Below are positions 63,034 to 64,000 of a stretch of DNA of 64,000 nucleotides, piece by piece. Position numbers and translations under genes: made by a program. The stretch is from assembly GCF_000012825.1 (NCBI RefSeq), contig NC_009614.1:2046001-2110000 (forward strand), given 5' to 3'. The DNA comes from Phocaeicola vulgatus ATCC 8482. Its GTDB lineage: Bacteria; Bacteroidota; Bacteroidia; Bacteroidales; Bacteroidaceae. Position 1 is the stretch's first letter. Each line of letters opens with the position of its first letter. The notes under the pieces were generated by a model. That model was given only the letters and a program-made list of their open reading frames with translations, ran no database searches and was not told the DNA's origin.

Positions 63034-64000
63034 TTACTTGTCTGCTATAAAAATTGTAGTCCAGTATAACCATTCGGTTGCAGCTCGGAGGATATCGGGA
63101 TTGATAGATTGGGTGTTATCTTTGGGATGATGGTAATAACCGCCTCCCAAGGCCCATAAGTCTATACATGGATAGCCGGCTTTCATAAAGACTGCACCGT
63201 CTGTGCGAGGGCGGGTCAGGAAATGAGTCTCACTAGTGAACAGACGTCGATGTACATACCTATCATTGGCTTTCTCTGATAGCTCAGCCAGTTCGGGGTA
63301 TTTATAGTGATAATTCGCTCCTAGCATCTCACCTACACCCACTTGTTCCAGATTCAGGATTGCTACCACTTTGTTTTGGGGCACAAGGGAATGGTTGGTG
63401 TAGTAGGTACTTCCGGTGAGTCCGGCCTCCTCGCCGTCCACACTCATAAAGATGATGCTGCGTTTCGGTTTTATCTTTGATTTTGCCAGTGCTTCGGCTA
63501 CTCCCAGCATGGCAGCGGAGGAAGAATTGTTGTCATTCGCTCCTTCAATTAGGAAAGGAATCATTCCTAAGTGGTCCAGATGGGCGGAAATGATTACATA
63601 TTCATTGCATAGTATAGGATCACTGCCTTTGATCATGCCCAAAATATTTTTTCCAGTAGCATTGGGATTATAGGTAGCATTCATTTTGATGTGGGCTCTC
63701 TTTCCGGTATGGAAAGAGGCAGGCTTCTGAGTCTTATAAATCTGCCGGATGGTTTCTTTATAGGTCTTGCCTGTTCCCCTGAAAATATCATTGACCACAG
63801 TGTCTGTAACATGACAATAGACAAATCCCGGATTATAGGGGGCATTCGGACCGGGAACCCATTTGTATAACAAGCCTGCCGCACCATGGGCTGCAGCGTT
63901 GTTCAGCTTGGTTTGGTGCAAAGTATGTTTGTACCACATGGCCAGTGAATCGGGGTTACGGCTTATATTGGGTGTTTCTCCCTCTACCAGCACAATCTTG
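63034..64000 (-). CDS. M28-family metallopeptidase, 5' end outside window
   Basis: At least 322 residues of a zinc aminopeptidase-type M28 peptidase. Metal and catalytic motifs: ISAHLDHLG (His, Asp), GANDNNSSSAAML (bridging Asp), MSVDGEEAGLTGS (Glu-Glu), and a late histidine in GGGYYHHPKDN. The upstream part before HLDHLG contains an inserted PA-like segment (GAAGLLYKWVPGPNAPYN). The reading frame is open to the window edge, so signal peptide and start are not visible. Related Bacteroides proteins are exported. Confidence 0.9.
   Translation of the reverse strand, partial: KIVLVEGETPNISRNPDSLAMWYKHTLHQTKLNNAAAHGAAGLLYKWVPGPNAPYNPGFVYCHVTDTVVNDIFRGTGKTYKETIRQIYKTQKPASFHTGKRAHIKMNATYNPNATGKNILGMIKGSDPILCNEYVIISAHLDHLGMIPFLIEGANDNNSSSAAMLGVAEALAKSKIKPKRSIIFMSVDGEEAGLTGSTYYTNHSLVPQNKVVAILNLEQVGVGEMLGANYHYKYPELAELSEKANDRYVHRRLFTSETHFLTRPRTDGAVFMKAGYPCIDLWALGGGYYHHPKDNTQSINPDILRAATEWLYWTTIFIADK

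Overview
The window comes from a Bacteroidales genome, most likely Phocaeicola (Bacteroides) vulgatus/dorei. The 16S rRNA gene reads as that group, promoters follow the Bacteroides pattern (TTTG at -33, TAnnTTTG at -7), and the housekeeping genes (fkp, lpxK, an exbB-exbD-exbD-tonB cluster) are Bacteroidales in type. About 38.5 kb of integrated conjugative element (ICE, CTnDOT-like in its tra genes) lies left of a tRNA-Phe gene. About 25 kb of ordinary chromosome follows, including a complete rRNA operon.

Layout. 1-3240: minus-strand mobC/mobB/mobA (coupling ATPase, relaxase, accessory protein). 3241-3958: non-coding and full of inverted and direct repeats; candidate oriT and partition-like tract. 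3959-5867: ParA-like ATPase, a DUF3408-type and a DUF4122-type protein. 6129-16099: high-GC plus-strand transfer operon traE to traQ, ending in a lysozyme; the traP primase seen in CTnDOT is absent. 16168-29399: a block of minus-strand accessory genes (DUF932, M20-type peptidase, zinc-ribbon protein, methylase-like protein without its catalytic motif, DUF4121, DUF4120, DUF4313, J-domain/polyvalent protein and unknowns) with one plus-strand gene inside. 29671-30219: small plus-strand genes. 30327-37069: a composite transposon made of two inverted IS1380-family copies, one of them split by an IS4-family element, carrying a surface lipoprotein gene. 37071-38306: IntDOT-like tyrosine recombinase. 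A candidate attachment core (GTANNTTTGC) lies at 38552-38561.

The most interesting signal is a structured DNA element present three times (about 21368-21542, 21946-22112, 29456-29616). Each copy lies about 60 nt or less upstream of the first gene of one of three minus-strand units, and together these units hold all the accessory genes. The copies share a core, but their outer stems differ in sequence and stay complementary. In every copy a Bacteroides -7 box (TAnnTTTR) lies in an internal loop between two duplexes. This is the architecture expected of a single-stranded-DNA promoter (compare F-plasmid Frpo) that would switch on establishment genes while the element is still single-stranded in the recipient. 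That function is inference; the pairing is visible in the sequence.

Chromosomal part. tRNA-Phe, then thiL, a purine nucleoside phosphorylase, lpxK and sppA (minus strand); a nitroreductase and fkp (plus); glycerate kinase (minus, convergent with fkp); tandem rRNA promoters and 16S-tRNA-Ile-tRNA-Ala-23S-5S; then exbB-exbD-exbD-tonB with a PstS-like lipoprotein and a TPR protein. Next is an ABC transporter pair with its YtrA-type GntR regulator and a matching AGTGTA/TACACT operator. The window ends inside a minus-strand M28 peptidase gene.
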